A DNA stretch of 64,000 nt, taken from Cadophora sp. MPI-SDFR-AT-0126 (taxonomy: Eukaryota > Ascomycota > Leotiomycetes > Helotiales > Ploettnerulaceae). The DNA is taken from positions 1,860,001-1,924,000 of the forward strand of contig JAGMVK010000011.1 in NCBI GenBank assembly GCA_020747065.1. The letters run 5' to 3'. Position numbers and translations under genes: made by a program. The first letter of the stretch is position 1, and every line of letters begins with the position of its first letter. Positions 36,135-48,134 of this stretch are shown here, piece by piece. A model generated the notes under the pieces. It searched no databases and was not told where the DNA came from. It saw nothing but the letters and a program-made list of their open reading frames with translations.

Positions 36135-37682
36135 ATGAAGCTCAGCACATTCATTGTTGGTGCCAGTGCACTGGCGATCGCCAACCCCACGAAAAGAGCA
36201 TCAGGATTACGATGTCCGTTTGAAGTTCTCTCATGTGACTAAAAGTGCTGCTAACACCATAGTTCAGGGTTAGGAGCCAATGAAGCTGGAGCAGAGTTTG
36301 GTAGCAACATTCCTGGAACTCTGGCACGTATATCTGCAGACTTCACCACAGCAATGGAATCATTTGACAAGGCTAATTCTGTGTAGGGCACTGATTATAC
36401 TTGGCCTGATCCGAATGCCATTGACCTTCTTATTGCTGATGGGATGAACCTTTTCCGGGTTCCTTTTATGATGGAGAGACTGTCTCCAGACGCAGTGGAT
36501 GGCAAATTTTCTGCGGCGTACCTCCAAAGCCTTGTCTCGGTAAGTCCGCTTGCATCCACAATCCTGCAAAGAAAATTGTTCTAACTGACTAACTAAATGA
36601 GCAGACTATCACTCACATAACTGGGAAAGGTGCTTGGGCAGTGGTCGATCCTCATAACTATGGGCGTTAGTGAGTATCGGACTGGCATTCTTTCTCACAG
36701 AATAATTGCTTAGTCACTTTTAGTAAAAACACTTTACTTGCACCGGCTACATTTCAGACATTCTGGGCCAATGTGGCTCAGAACTTTGTTAACAATGACC
36801 ATGTTATCTTTGATACGAGTACGTGGTGGTTATCTTTCCTGTCTATCGAGACTCAACTAATGGAGATGTACACAGACAACGAGTATAACAGCATGGACAA
36901 TTCCCTAGTTGTGCAGCTTAACCAGGCTGCCATCAACGGCATTCGCTCCGCCGGCGCCACCTCGCAGTACATCTTCGTTGAAGGCAATGCTTGGAGTGGT
37001 TCTTACAGCTGGGTCGCTAATAATGACGGCATGAAGGTCCTTACCGACCCATCGAATAAAATCATCTTCGAGATGCACAATTACTTCAATTCCGATGCCA
37101 GCAGCTCGTCAGTATGTATCAGTTCTACGATCGGATCAGAACGTCTTGTCACGGCCACCCAATGGCTCCGTGCCAACAACAAGATTGGGGTGATTGGTGA
37201 ATTTTCCGGATATGGTGATGCAACCTGCAAAGCAGCAGTTCAAGACTTTCTCCAATATCTTTCAGCGAACTCAGACGTCTGGACTGGGGCACTATGGTGG
37301 GCAGCTGGCCCATGGTGGGGGTCCGGCGAATACTCCTACGAGCCGCCGACTGGACCTGCTTATTTGAATTACAAGTCAATCCTGAAGCCCTTTATCCCAG
37401 GTTCAGCATCGAGCCCACCAACCACTTCTACAATACTCTCGACGTCAAAACCCCCTCAATCTACCACTGTCAGCCCGCCAACGTCAACGGCCGTGCCAAC
37501 CGGTGGTTCATGCAGTTCGAAATGGGGGCAGTGTGGTGGCCAAGGCTGGACTGGCCCAAGTTGCTGCCAAGCGGGCAGTGTTTGTACATTCTCAAATAAT
37601 TGTGAGTGCTAGGTCTTTTGTCTAAGTTGGAGGCTGAAGTTTTAACTGATTTTCTTCTTTAGGGTACTCTCAGTGTCTGTAA
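36135..37682 (+). CDS. Secreted GH5 endo-beta-1,4-glucanase with C-terminal CBM1
   Basis: Extracellular cellulase of the EG II/Cel5A type. Seven exons: 36135-36213, 36268-36323, 36387-36539, 36605-36669, 36724-36818, 36876-37601 and 37663-37682, giving 397 residues. The signal peptide is MKLSTFIVGASALAIANPTK. Joins produce GLRWLGANEAGAEFGSNIPG and GTDYTWPDPNAIDLLIADGM. The acid/base Glu152 is in FDTNNEYNSM and the nucleophile Glu258 in VIGEFSGYG; AVVDPHNYGRY is also conserved. A Ser/Thr/Pro linker leads to a fungal cellulose-binding module (KWGQCGGQGWTGPSCC...CTFSNNWYSQCL) whose last residues come from the 20-nt final exon. Intron 2 (36324-36386) only keeps the frame if it is a GC-AG intron (donor GCACGT); intron 1 has an odd donor, GTCCGT. 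Either the gene uses weak donors or these sites are mutated. Confidence 0.88.
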
Positions 37683-37840
37683 TTCCTTACATGCTATTGA
37701 AAATACTTGTGGAGATGTACCGGTGGTATGTTTACTTATCGCAAGAATATTAGGTATAGTAGCTATGCGTAGTCACTTCTGTTTCGAAAATGATGTCAGG
37801 TTGTAGTTCTTCATTCATTCTTGTTATCTCCATGAGTGAC

Positions 37841-40800
37841 TCAAATGTCCCAAACGTCAGTGAGAACATCTTCACTGACACCAGCTTCATTTCTATCCAA
37901 GCCTTCGTCACCATCGCCAAGAGATGACCTTGAGTTGGGATCTAACGGCCATCGAAATTGCCGAATACATAAGACAGATGTAGCCTCAGCCACATTGAAT
38001 CGGTCCCACTCCTTCATGAAGCCGAGGACAACAGCATCATGTGACGGTAGAAGTAGGATACGGAAGTTGACGTCCAAGGCGTTATCCACCTCGAATCCCT
38101 AAGCCAACTGCTTTCTCATCATCTCCAAGTCGGCCTTGTACGGCGACAAGACGGTAATCTCAGAACCCTTCAAGTCCGGAATTGACGCATCCGAAGGTTG
38201 GTGCTTCAGCAAGCTGAGGACAAATTCCACCGCCGAGTTGATGTTGGCGTAATTCCGAAGGGAGGTCGTTCCAGGCTTGGGTGATGCGAAGCCACCAGGC
38301 GCGTTTGCCCAGCGAACACGGATGACCTCGTCGATTTCCCCACCGTAATGAGGCTCACGGGTGTAGTTGTCGAAGGTTTGACCTGTCCCGGATTCGTAGT
38401 ACCAATCTTCGAAGAATCTGTTCGCATTCGAGTCTACCATTGTGGATGAGTCGCAACCAAGCCATTCGTAGGCCAAGATGCCAGGTAACTCAGCGATATC
38501 TGGATGCATTCGTTAATTGATCTTCAATCGGTACAGCGGGACACCGTGGTTACCATACATGGGCTCGTAGATGGAGACTCCATGCTGGCGACCGTACTCG
38601 TTGTGGCCTTTGGATCGAACGATTGGCTTCAGTTGCTCGTGATCACCAACCAAGACGTTGAATCGAGCCAAGAGAGCAAGGGGAATCAGGCTATCCTGTT
38701 CGGTGGCGAATGCAGACTCGTCGATGATGACAGCATCTGGCTTGTAGCCGTATTCGGCGAGGAGGTCGGCGCTGCTGGAGGTCGAGACGACGATCTTGAC
38801 GGCTGGATCCTTAAGAACTGCCCCACCTTCAGCCATACCAGGATCGACAAAGTCTTTCATGAGCTTCGGCTTGACCTGATGACCAGCTCGAAGCTTGTCC
38901 AAGACCGTCAACCAAGCTTCAGCCTCGTGGTAAGCTTCATGGACGCCCGCTTCTCGAAGGATCTGACGACGTGGGCGTGAAGCTTGAACTGCTTGAACGG
39001 ATCGTCTTCGCTACCCTCGACTTCCTTGAACATGTCGTAGGCGATGTGCTCCTCTCCAAGACTAGCCAGGGCTTCCTTGGTGCTGGCTGTCGTCGGTACG
39101 TATACGACCTTGAAGTCATCTTGGGCCGAGGGATCCAGCTCGTACAGCACCTTCAAGTGCTCCAGGACGTTTCTCAGGCACTCCTCGGCGGCGGTATTCG
39201 AAGGGGCACACAGAGCGGTTCGATTCTTCGTGAGAGCTAAGGACATGGCGATGATGGCCACGGTTCTCGTCTTTCCAGTTCCGGGCGGTCCTTGTAACTG
39301 AGTGACGAAGTTGCGGTATCTGAAGATCGCGTTCCAGACATCCTGCTGAGGGCCGTTCATCGGGAAGGACGACAGGTATCTCTCCATGCGATGCTTCTCG
39401 ATATCGGTCAGATTCTCCATCGCAACATCCAACAGCGACTTCTCTCCCTCCTTGGGTGGTGGAACACCGGCTCCCTTAAGGAAAGACTGCATGGACTTGA
39501 ACTTGAAGCCATCATTTCTTCCAGCCTTCTTGCAAAGCTTTCCGATAGCCTTCAGAGATCGTCTGCTGGGAATCGGATTGCGAGTCATGAAGAGCGAGAC
39601 GCTGATGACTTCACCAGCCACGAATTGTCCTCTGGACTCCCGATCCTTGACGAAGAAGCTCAAACGGAAGTCTTGCTCTCCTCCGCTGATGACTCGGGCC
39701 TCAAAGTCCTTGCCCTTGTGCGTGGCCTTTGGCTTCTCCTTCTCAGCAGGCTTGCCAAATGTCTGAGGCTTCGTCTTCTTCTCGCCTGGAAGAATGTCCT
39801 CCTCGGGATCGGTCTCGTCGTTGACGCCAAAGTTCTCGTCCTCGGCAAAGTATTGCTTGTCATCAGGAGCCACAGCGTCCTCCATGTTGATATCCGAGTC
39901 CTGGAAGTCGACCTTTCGAATCTTGAACCGAGTATCGACATCTACTCCAGGCATAGCGTACTCCGTATCCTTGCCGACGGTAATATCCAGCTGGACATAT
40001 CCGTTTGTCGACTCAACAACCGTGGCCTCGTGGTACTTGTCCCAAGCAAAGTACATGTTGATGATGGAGTTCTCGTACATGGCCTCGTAGATGAGAGCGA
40101 CGCTCTGCACGATCTCAAGCTCACGCATGGAGCCAAACGACTTCTTCATAGCGTGAGAAGGGTATTTGTCGATCTTCTCGCGAGTTCGGCGAAGCTCTTG
40201 AATCTTCATCCAAGTCTGATGTTTGATCATCTCATTCGGGTCCTCCACCCATCTTCTAAAGAGGGAACCCTGGACTTTGCCGATCATGCCGTTGTAGTAG
40301 TTCCAGACCCCTTGAACGACGCACTTCTCCATTTCGCATCGCCAGAAGTCGTGAGCCTTGTCGATGAAGCCGGCAAGATTCTGCGCAAAAGTGAAGAAGC
40401 AAGGTCCCTCTTTCAACATGGCCAGGAGCTCTTTAAACTCAGGGCATGGAGCCGGTCCAACGTTCTGCATCCAGAAGTGCTCTGTCGTCTTGAATGTCGT
40501 GCAGACGAGACCATGCTTGAGATGAGGGTTGGTCTTGTCGGAAATGCCGAAGTCGATGATCGCAACAGCATCTTCCTCCGTCAAACCCGGAGCACAATGC
40601 TGTGAAGTGAAGGCGCTGATCAGAGTCTCTGGCTTGATGCTGTCTTCGCCCTCCTTGGTGCTGACGGGGTAGTCGGTCTCGGCAAAGATGGCAACCTTCT
40701 TTCTGTCCTTCTTCGACACGCCGCTCTGATCTGGCGGGGGGCGACATTTTGGCTATGAATAACCATCATATGTCCTTCCTTCATGACCATGAGAGCCGGT

Positions 40801-41156
40801 GAACCGCAGACTGCAATATATCGGATCTTGAAGCCATGGAATGATTTGGCCTTGGGATATGCATTGTCACCAGTTACCACGGGGCAAACAACCAACTCAG
40901 CAGCCTTGGCCGTCCACCAGTTTCGAAGAAGCTTGTGGTTGGGGTAGCCAGAGCCATGAGTGCCCGAGATCCAACCCTTGGTTTGCTTAAGAATTCGTTC
41001 AAGCTCTTCGGACTTGTCCAATTCCTTGCGGATCTTGGCTTCGTCCGGACTCACTCGCTTGACTTGCATTTTGGGGCGGCAATCCTGAACTTCAGGCTTT
41101 CGCTTCTTACTACCAGCCTTGGCTGGGTTTGGTTTGCTATTGTGATCAGAGATCAC
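37841..41156 (-). pseudogene. Broken superfamily 1 helicase (UPF1/SMUBP2-like)
   Basis: Remnant of an intronless helicase gene of about 1,100 codons. Walker A (LQGPPGTGKTRTVAI), motif Ic-like ALCAPSNTAAEECL, motif II (AVIIDESAF) and GDHEQLKPIV are readable. Four lesions break it: a one-base loss in a C run (G6 on the plus strand, 40736-40741), where VAP should continue PPDQSGVSKKDRKK; a one-base loss near 38932-38938, where MK should continue AYHEAEAWLTVLDKL; a TAA at 38513-38515 in place of the Tyr of the NYRMHP motif; and a TAG at 38099-38101 inside QLA(K)GFEVDNALDV. The last block, HDAVVLGFMKEWDRFNVAEA, has lost the preceding STVDSFQG-type motif. The stops are not C-to-T changes, so RIP does not explain them. 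The 5' end is uncertain; the first in-frame ATG is about 41069. Confidence 0.8.
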
Positions 41157-41789
41157 TTTAGGAACTTGATGTTCGTTACCAGATATTTAAAATATAAAAA
41201 AAAGTTTGACGACGAGGAATAAATCCTACGTCTACACAGCACACTAGTTAAAGTGTACCGGCGGGGTTGCTCGTAAGCAATTTGGCCAATCCACTAGCGA
41301 AGCTAGCTTCCTGAAACCGTGATCTTCCTGCTACCATAGGTAACATTCCGATCGAAAAAGGCACTTCTTAGTCCGTGCAAGCACAGACCGCAAGATACCC
41401 AGAAAAAACCTTTAGTTTCCGAAAAAACCGCGGGTTGAGAGGCCGGGGGCAGGGGGGAAGGGGAAAGGGGAGAAGGGCGAAGAGAAAGAGGGGTGAGGAG
41501 AAGGAGTGGGGAGCCGGAGCCCCCCCCGGTTTTACCTCAGGGACCTCAAGCGAGAGTGTTGTGCCGGTGAGGCGGGCAGCCGAGAAGACGAAACAGGTTG
41601 TGACTGGTAGAGAGGATATGTCAGCATATGGTTCCAGAACATATGTATAGTAATGATGGGTTGAATCCTCCTTGATGGCCGACGTTGGACTTTAGATGGT
41701 TGGTGAATAGCTGGCGATGTTGTTGAAGATGTTTTTCGGTGAGTCTTAGGATATTCGAAAGCAGTATGAATGAGCCGAAGCAAGCGACA
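41157..41789. other. Purine-rich spacer
   Basis: Very G/A-rich on the plus strand from about 41435 to 41520, ending in a C8 run at about 41521. No gene is supported. Confidence 0.45.
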
Positions 41790-42239
41790 GGTGATGGGCT
41801 TTGAAGTGTACTTTTGGGAGAGTGGAAGACTCGATCAGGACTTGGAATGCAGCAGAAGGACTTTGAAGAGAAATTGCAGAAGTGGGAAGCCCTAAGCGGG
41901 AACCCAGGAGGCTAGAAGGCAGGAGGCTAGAAGGCAGGAGGCTAGAAGGCAGGATCGCAGACAGGACCTTGAAGAGAGGGTCCAGCAGAAGGACTTGGAA
42001 GAAAGGATGCAGAAATGAGAACGCCTAAGCGAAAGCCCAGTAGGAAGAACCAGAAGAGAGAACGCGGAAGACAGGAGTCAGGAGAAGGGTTTTGAAGAAG
42101 GGATGGAGAAGTGGGAACAGCTAAGCAAGAGTCGAGGAAGGAGAACCCAAAAGAGAAGACTCCGAAGAGAGGATCCAGAGGAGAGGATCGGGAAGGAGAA
42201 GCATAAGAGAGAAGCAGAAGAAACAGTCAACACTGCATG
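41790..42239 (+). pseudogene. Decayed coiled-coil repeat gene fragment
   Basis: The region is G/A-rich and, read across three frames, repeats one heptad-like theme: QQKDFEEKLQKWEALS (about 41848-41895), then KDLEERMQK-stop-ERLSES (about 41989-42035) and KGFEEGMEKWEQLSKS (about 42086-42133). A stop and several frame changes interrupt it, and a 15-bp direct repeat (41906-41950) has expanded inside. This is best read as the relic of a coiled-coil protein with about three similar repeats. I do not recognise the parent family, and no intact start or end is visible. Confidence 0.5.
41906..41950. repeat. 15-bp tandem repeat, three perfect copies
   Basis: The unit AGGAGGCTAGAAGGC occurs three times in a row inside the decayed coiled-coil region. 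Confidence 0.9.
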
Positions 42240-44301
42240 AGATGTTTCTTAAATGGGTGGAGCAAAGAAGCGGATCCAAGAGGAGAAGATTGATTGAAGA
42301 GAAGCAATGGCCATGACAACTTCATGCCTTTGGAAAGAGCCGACAATCAGCGGTATGTCGATCGATAACGGGCACAGGCAACGAGACCAAGACTGTAATA
42401 GAAGCTGGAGCTGAGGAAGGTCTGCAGTGATAACTCGACTTCACTCGGGTGCTGGTGAAGATGGTACTCGACCAAAGTCATGACATAATGAAGGATCAGC
42501 ATTGGCCTTGCTGAGTACAAAACCAAAGATTGGAAGTGGATCAGGCCCTCCAAATGTTGGCACAGAAGAAATGTAGCTGGAATAAAAAGGTATGTGTCTA
42601 CTGGCAGGCAACTTGTAGGAAAGACAACAGGTATGGAACGGAAGATGTGCCAGCGTCAAATGTCCACCAAACACCAAGGCAAACACCAAGGCGATTGTTT
42701 GTGTTGATGTCGAGTCAGCCTTGCCGACCATCGTTTCAACCAAGACCCCTTAAAGCATTCGCAGAAACATTGCAGATCCAGTAATGATAGTAGAAACGAA
42801 AGATAAAGTATGAAAAGGAATAATTTGAGTCTGCGAACCCCTCACGCCTTCTGCGAGTGGGCCAGCCGAGGATCAGAGGCTTGTGGAGGGGCATAGACGA
42901 CGTCCAAATTTCAGAGGATCTTTGCACGACATTTGCGCTTGGACTACATGAAGATATCCATTGCCTTGGATACTAAACCTGATATTGGAAGCAAAGATTG
43001 AAAAGAAAAAATTGTATTCTGCTGGCGCCTCGGTCGCAATCCAGGTGGGAGGCCAGGATATCACCTTCCAGACCGAAAGGACTCGAAGGACTTGAAAGGA
43101 CTTGAAAGGACTCGAAAGGACTCGGGACTCTGCTCAAATCGCGAGATGTCGAAGGTATCCGTCGTTTATGCCGCAGTTGGTGTTCTGTTCGCCTTCAACG
43201 TCGCAGATCGTGTCGTCGCCGTCGTCGAAATCGCCCAAGGTCGCGCCGTAGGTCAAGGAGGATCCAAGGGATTGGGAAATGTGCAATTCTGGGTACAGAA
43301 TCGGATTCTGGGGATATGACTGACTTACAAACAGTGGGCGTAGATTGTTGACTCAATCTACGCGTGCTGGTGTTTGTGTTGTCGATGTTGAAGAAGGAAG
43401 CAAGTTTCGCGATCGCGAAGCTTAGACAACTTCAAAGTTCAACTCGGGTAAGTCACGTGAACCACCAGCCATATCAGTCGGCGACGAGGCTGTGCAGCAT
43501 CATCGCCTTATCTATGGATAAGGTCGACAAGGAAATTGATTATTGGATTCACTTCTAATCACTCCACGCAAATTGTCAAGGATCAGAGGATGCTCTTTCA
43601 AATTACTCTTTCAATTTACCCTTAACACTATTTGTCTCCATGGCAACAAGGGAATTCTGGTGCAAGTTCAAGAAAAGCCTCTTCTTAAAATAGTCGGAAG
43701 CCCATGGAGAGTAAAAGTTGCTAAAAGGATCCATTTGTAGCAGATATTTGCCTGGAAATCTCTTCTCAAAGCTCTGAAATGTTCTCTGGTTTGTGTCATC
43801 CGGATTCCTTTGCTGCATTCTAGCCTCCGTAACCGAGAATGTCAAAGTCCCTTTGAGGACATTGAAAGTTTCTCGATCCGCTACCAAGCACAGTAGCTTG
43901 CATCGACTACCAAACCGTCCTTGTTTCGTGTGCATCTTTCGAAAGGTCAAACATTTCGACTTTCTGTAATCCCCTTTGCTCTTGGATCTCTTTCTCTTCA
44001 TTTCACCCCTCAACGATCTGCCAGGCAATGAGCAAACTCCGTGATGAAGGTACAGAGAAGCGTATGGCCCATAATATTCTTCGGCAGCACCGATGCAATG
44101 CAAGCACGCGTTTTAGTGAATGAGTATGCTAAGCCAGAAGGTATCTAAATTCATTCGACTTCCTGCCGACTTGCATTTCCAGTCTCCTTTTCCGGTTTCG
44201 CTAACATCTGCAGTGACTAAAACCACATACCCACTCGAAGTCCCGTATCGACACCGGTCCAATGACAAGATAGCAAGCTTTGCTATATTCGAAGACTTCA
44301 A
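42240..44301. other. Gene-poor spacer
   Basis: About 2 kb without a supported gene. A plus-strand open frame at 43147-43319 starts MSKVSVVYAAVGVLFAFNVA and a minus-strand frame lies at 43603-44001 (first ATG at 44001); both are unrecognised and may be chance or relic frames. A period-10 repeat sits at 43078-43126. Confidence 0.35.
43078..43126. repeat. 10-bp degenerate tandem repeat
   Basis: About five copies of GGACTTGAAA/GGACTCGAAA in a row. Confidence 0.85.
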
Positions 44302-44711
44302 ATGCTAGGGGGCTACGACGGACAACATTCATGCTTCGCCAAAGTCTCCGCGGATGTCCTGAACACATTTTCTCCCATCTGCAAGAGTGCAGTACCATCC
44401 TGGACAAAAGTTCTTTCGCCAGCTTCAACGACACAATTTTTGATTCTGGAGTACCATCCAATTGCTTGTGTGCTCTGGAGCGTACACACCTTGGACAGAG
44501 AGATTTCTTGGGCAGTCAACGGCACACCTGGAACTACACAAGTGGACGCTCTTTGGATCCACAGCCCCACCTAGAACTGACTTTGACAGTCCGCAAACCA
44601 AAAGATCGAAGATACGACTTGGAGAAAGATGAAGGAGGAAAAATGATGACGACGGAGGATATGGCAAGAATCATGGGGATGATAGACATGCTGGAAATTT
44701 TGGAGTTCTAG
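44302..44711 (+). pseudogene. Frame-shifted fragment of an unknown protein gene
   Basis: Two overlapping frames look coding in turn. One (44302-44574) gives EISWAVNGTPGTTQVDALWI and stops at HSPT. The other continues directly with HLELTLTVRKPKDRRYDLEK and KMMTTEDMARIMGMIDMLEI up to 44711. Reading across a one-base shift near 44570 would join them. I do not recognise the family. The case for a decayed gene rests only on this continuity of protein-like sequence. Confidence 0.35.
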
Positions 44712-47063
44712 AGATGATAGGAAAGATCGGCATACAATGTACAGCTGGTTCTTTGCTTCGGATATTCAACGATAATCATATGTGAAACAATTAACGCAAG
44801 CTGGAATTTCCATCTAGCTATGCCAGGTTCTATGATATCAATTAATCTTGTGCCTTCTGGACACCCCGGCCCGCAGACCTCCATCTAAAGTTCCAGATCC
44901 CATTGCCCCGCGGCCTGCCCAAGTTGTCATGTCCATGTATAAACCCGGCCCGTCACGTCCATGTTACAGTGTTCCTGCATATTGATCTTCGCTCTTGCAA
45001 ACTCTTTTCATATGTGCAAACCCACAGGGGAGATCCACTTCAACCACAGTCTGCTCGCATTCGATATAGGGCTACATGCAAGGTGTGCGGAGGTATTGAC
45101 CCAGTGTTCGAGATATTACATGCAGATGGCTTTCGTGTTGTGGTAGATGATTGTGCATCGACGAAGGAGATCGATAGGGTAGGGGGGGGGGGGGGGGGTG
45201 GTCCCAAGCTGGAGTTTGTAGAGTAGCCGTATGTTCTGTCAACTGTCAGTCAAAGGAAGTGATGAAACAATCTTCCTGACCCTACCTGAGTCCTGCAAAG
45301 TCTCAAAAGACATGAAGTGTAGCTCACAGCACCGCAGATATAACGCAAGCTCTTGGAACTACAGAGTCTTCTCTGTGGCCAGAAGGTCAGCAGAAGTGGT
45401 ATCTGCGGCCGACTGCGAAGAGTTGTCCAAATCTTTAGCAACATCACATATGCCTCGTCCGAATACCAGTCACTCTAAGAAACTATAGACAGCTGCTCGA
45501 TTCAATTGTGCGTGTGTGGAAAATAATCTTCCCATTAAATATTTCGGCCCCAATTCATCGAGTTGTAGGATCGTAGCTGTCAATTGATGCACAAGGAAGG
45601 TGGATTTTCGAAGCAGAGTGAAAGATCTGGCGACATTGAATCAGCAAATCAATTTCCAGAGGTAGGACACTTGACATGTCAAGCACGACTTAACTGAGAC
45701 TGGGATGACCAAACCAACCCCCTTTCCTCTCCATTCCAAACTGAAAGCTTCAAGTAGAATTGAAGATACTTCTGGATCTGCAATCTAAGTTACCTACCAA
45801 GCGCTTGTTCTCTCGCAGATTACCCTTCTCCAATTCTTCCCTCCTATTGTCTGCAGATGTTCTCGAATGAGTTGCTCATCCCTAACCCAGAATTGAGGCC
45901 CTGAATCGTCGCAGCAACTTTTCCATGTAAAGTGGAAGCAGCATGGCCGCTGCAGATGTTATTGTGGAGAGAGCTGACTCTTGGTCCAAATCAGATCATA
46001 TGCGCATACCACCACCATCGCCAGTCTAGACTGGATATGGAACCGACGTAATCAGTGATTGAGTAGTGCACTGCTTGTCATGATGCTGCTGGCGAGATGA
46101 AATAGCAAACAGAATTGCGCTGGAACAGATCCGGAAGGATACAAGTTCTGAATATCTCTGGTGATGAATCCGTGGCCGAGATGGTAATCAGGTTGGAGAC
46201 CATTTCGGCAAAAAATTTATCCAACTGAATCGAGCAGTTTCATCTCTCCCTGGCTCAACTGTCAATGTGGACTTCGCATTTTTCTTTACCTCCAACTTAT
46301 GTGGGACCAAAGGCGCGATGGCTCTTCAAATTTTTATTGGCGACAGAGGAAAAATGCACTTGACAGAACTACGCATAGTGGAATCTACTCAAACAAAATT
46401 CAGGGCTTTGAAAACATCTTTGTCGGGCGCTGGCGCTATCTTCTAAAAAAAAAGAGGATTCGTTTTGGTCATTTTGAAGATACTCGCTTAATTATGAAGG
46501 TAAACAAAGCAAGCCGAAGTTTACCCGACTCAAAATGCGGCCAGGCGAATCTGCGAGACGGGACAACTTCTTCCGAAATCCAAGGTCTTCAACAACTCCT
46601 TCCTGCCTAGACGAGGCCGCTAGCAGTTGCGAGTTTCCAAAAACCCATGAGCAAAGATCACTGCTGGGTTGATCTTTTCATACGGGCTGGTTGCTAACAA
46701 GATTCTCAGGGCTTCCTCAGAAGAGCGGGGCTCACTGATCTACTGGTAGCACATAACTTCCACCCGCTATAAATCATGCCTTGATAGGAGACTTTGCTGC
46801 TGTAAGGAAAGATCGAGAAAATAGAAGGTTTAATACACGTATCAAGATCAAAGTTTAAACCTGTGCGAATTCATGCCGAATCCCTGTGTCCATTGCGCCA
46901 CCGCTAAGCCGGGAGCGGCATGCTGGGACCCAGCCTCTAGCCCCACAACTATTCCAAAAATGTATATATCCACAACTGCTCACTCCCCTCGAATAGACTC
47001 CTAATATAGACTCCACACATCGCATTCTGAAGTCTGAATTCCTGCTCAAAAACATTTCCTAAA
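44712..47063. other. 2.4-kb gene-poor spacer with a G17 run
   Basis: No supported gene. A homopolymer of 17 G residues lies at 45182-45198. Open frames at 44903-45226, 45231-45488 and 46299-46610 lack coding character. Confidence 0.4.
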
Positions 47064-47879
47064 ATGCGCTTTTCCGGCCCAGATAGTCCAGCACCTATCC
47101 TTCATGCTTACCTCACCAGTCCACTGCTAGCTGAAACCATCGAAAAAGTGCATTCTGACTTCGCTTCTACCGCTGATAATCAGGTTCGCCTCGCCGTCCA
47201 TGATAATCCAGAATTCTATGGCAAAGCGGCCGAGGAAATCCGAAAAGATCTTGAGGCTCGCAATTCCGTAGTAGATGACTTCCTCTTGATAGGAGACGAT
47301 GTTTTGGAGACGGGTGCGGCTTGGTACGTCGGCGAATGGGTCACGGACGAAGAGTTCGAGACGGGAACAGTACGTCGTAGTAGCGATCAGCCAGTGGTTT
47401 GGCGTATGCGTGTCATGATTAAAGCTGTGCCGGCGCGATGGGTATGTTTCTAATGCTCGCTGTCGTTTGTCGTTGATTCTTGGTCTGGACGCTGAATTTT
47501 CTGGCTGAAGATCGATTACTCGATCGCCAACTCCTTCATCCAAGAGGACATTGACTCGACTATCGACGCCTGGCCATGGGACCCGAACGCTCCGATGCGG
47601 GCATACGGAGAGAACGAGTTGCCAAGGGAGCCGCAAGATACTCAGCCGCAGCCGCTTGGATGGAGGCTTCCCGCATATGTAATTGCGGAAGCGGGGGAGT
47701 GGGAAGATGGTCCAGGAAATCTGATGAATGTTGACCCGCCACGAGAGCGCGTGTACCGGTTAAAGAAAGAAATCGCGGAGCAGCATGGGCTGCGCAATGA
47801 CTGGGCCATTGGGTGGAGGTCTGGAGTCTGGACTGATGGGACAGAGGGGGAAATGATGTTCACACAGCCATATTTGTAG
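47064..47879 (+). CDS. Hypothetical protein, two exons
   Basis: Exons 47064-47441 and 47511-47879, joined across a 69-bp intron (GTATGT...GAAG), give 248 residues without a signal peptide or membrane segment. It begins MRFSGPDSPAPILHAYLTSP and is acidic overall. The join restores AVPARWIDYSIANSFIQEDI; the second exon is Trp- and Pro-rich (DAWPWDPNAPMRAYGENELP, GWRSGVWTDGTEGEMMFTQP). I do not recognise the family with confidence; the DDFLLIGDD and RWIDYSIANSF stretches faintly recall DUF6924-type proteins, but that is untested. The codon-like composition, clean intron and single long frame support a real gene. It sits between gene-poor spacers and a secreted Gly/Cys-rich gene. Confidence 0.6.
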
Positions 47880-48134
47880 TCAAGTCTACTTACGGAAGGA
47901 AGGTTGGGTTGAACCTGTACTTGTACTGCACGGGTGAGGCGAACCATGGAATCAGACTCAGAATCAAACAATTTTGCAAGAGATCCATGGCATTCATTAT
48001 GGCACGAAAAAGAAAAAATTTGGGTTCAATTCCATCTAAACGCATCTTTTCTGCAACCTTCCAATCCCATCCCCATCAAGAAGTAGGCAGAAAGAGCAGA
48101 GAAAAATGGGCCGAGATAAGATTAGAGTGGTGTT

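Noticed and set aside
39391..40605. 404-codon open frame on the plus strand
   Set aside because: It lies exactly antisense to the helicase relic, which has recognisable motifs; the Leu/Val-rich antisense product is what the mirror frame of a charged protein gives.
43603..44103. 166-codon minus-strand open frame as a gene
   Set aside because: The longest version lacks an ATG; from the first ATG (44001) it is a short basic product with no features or introns.
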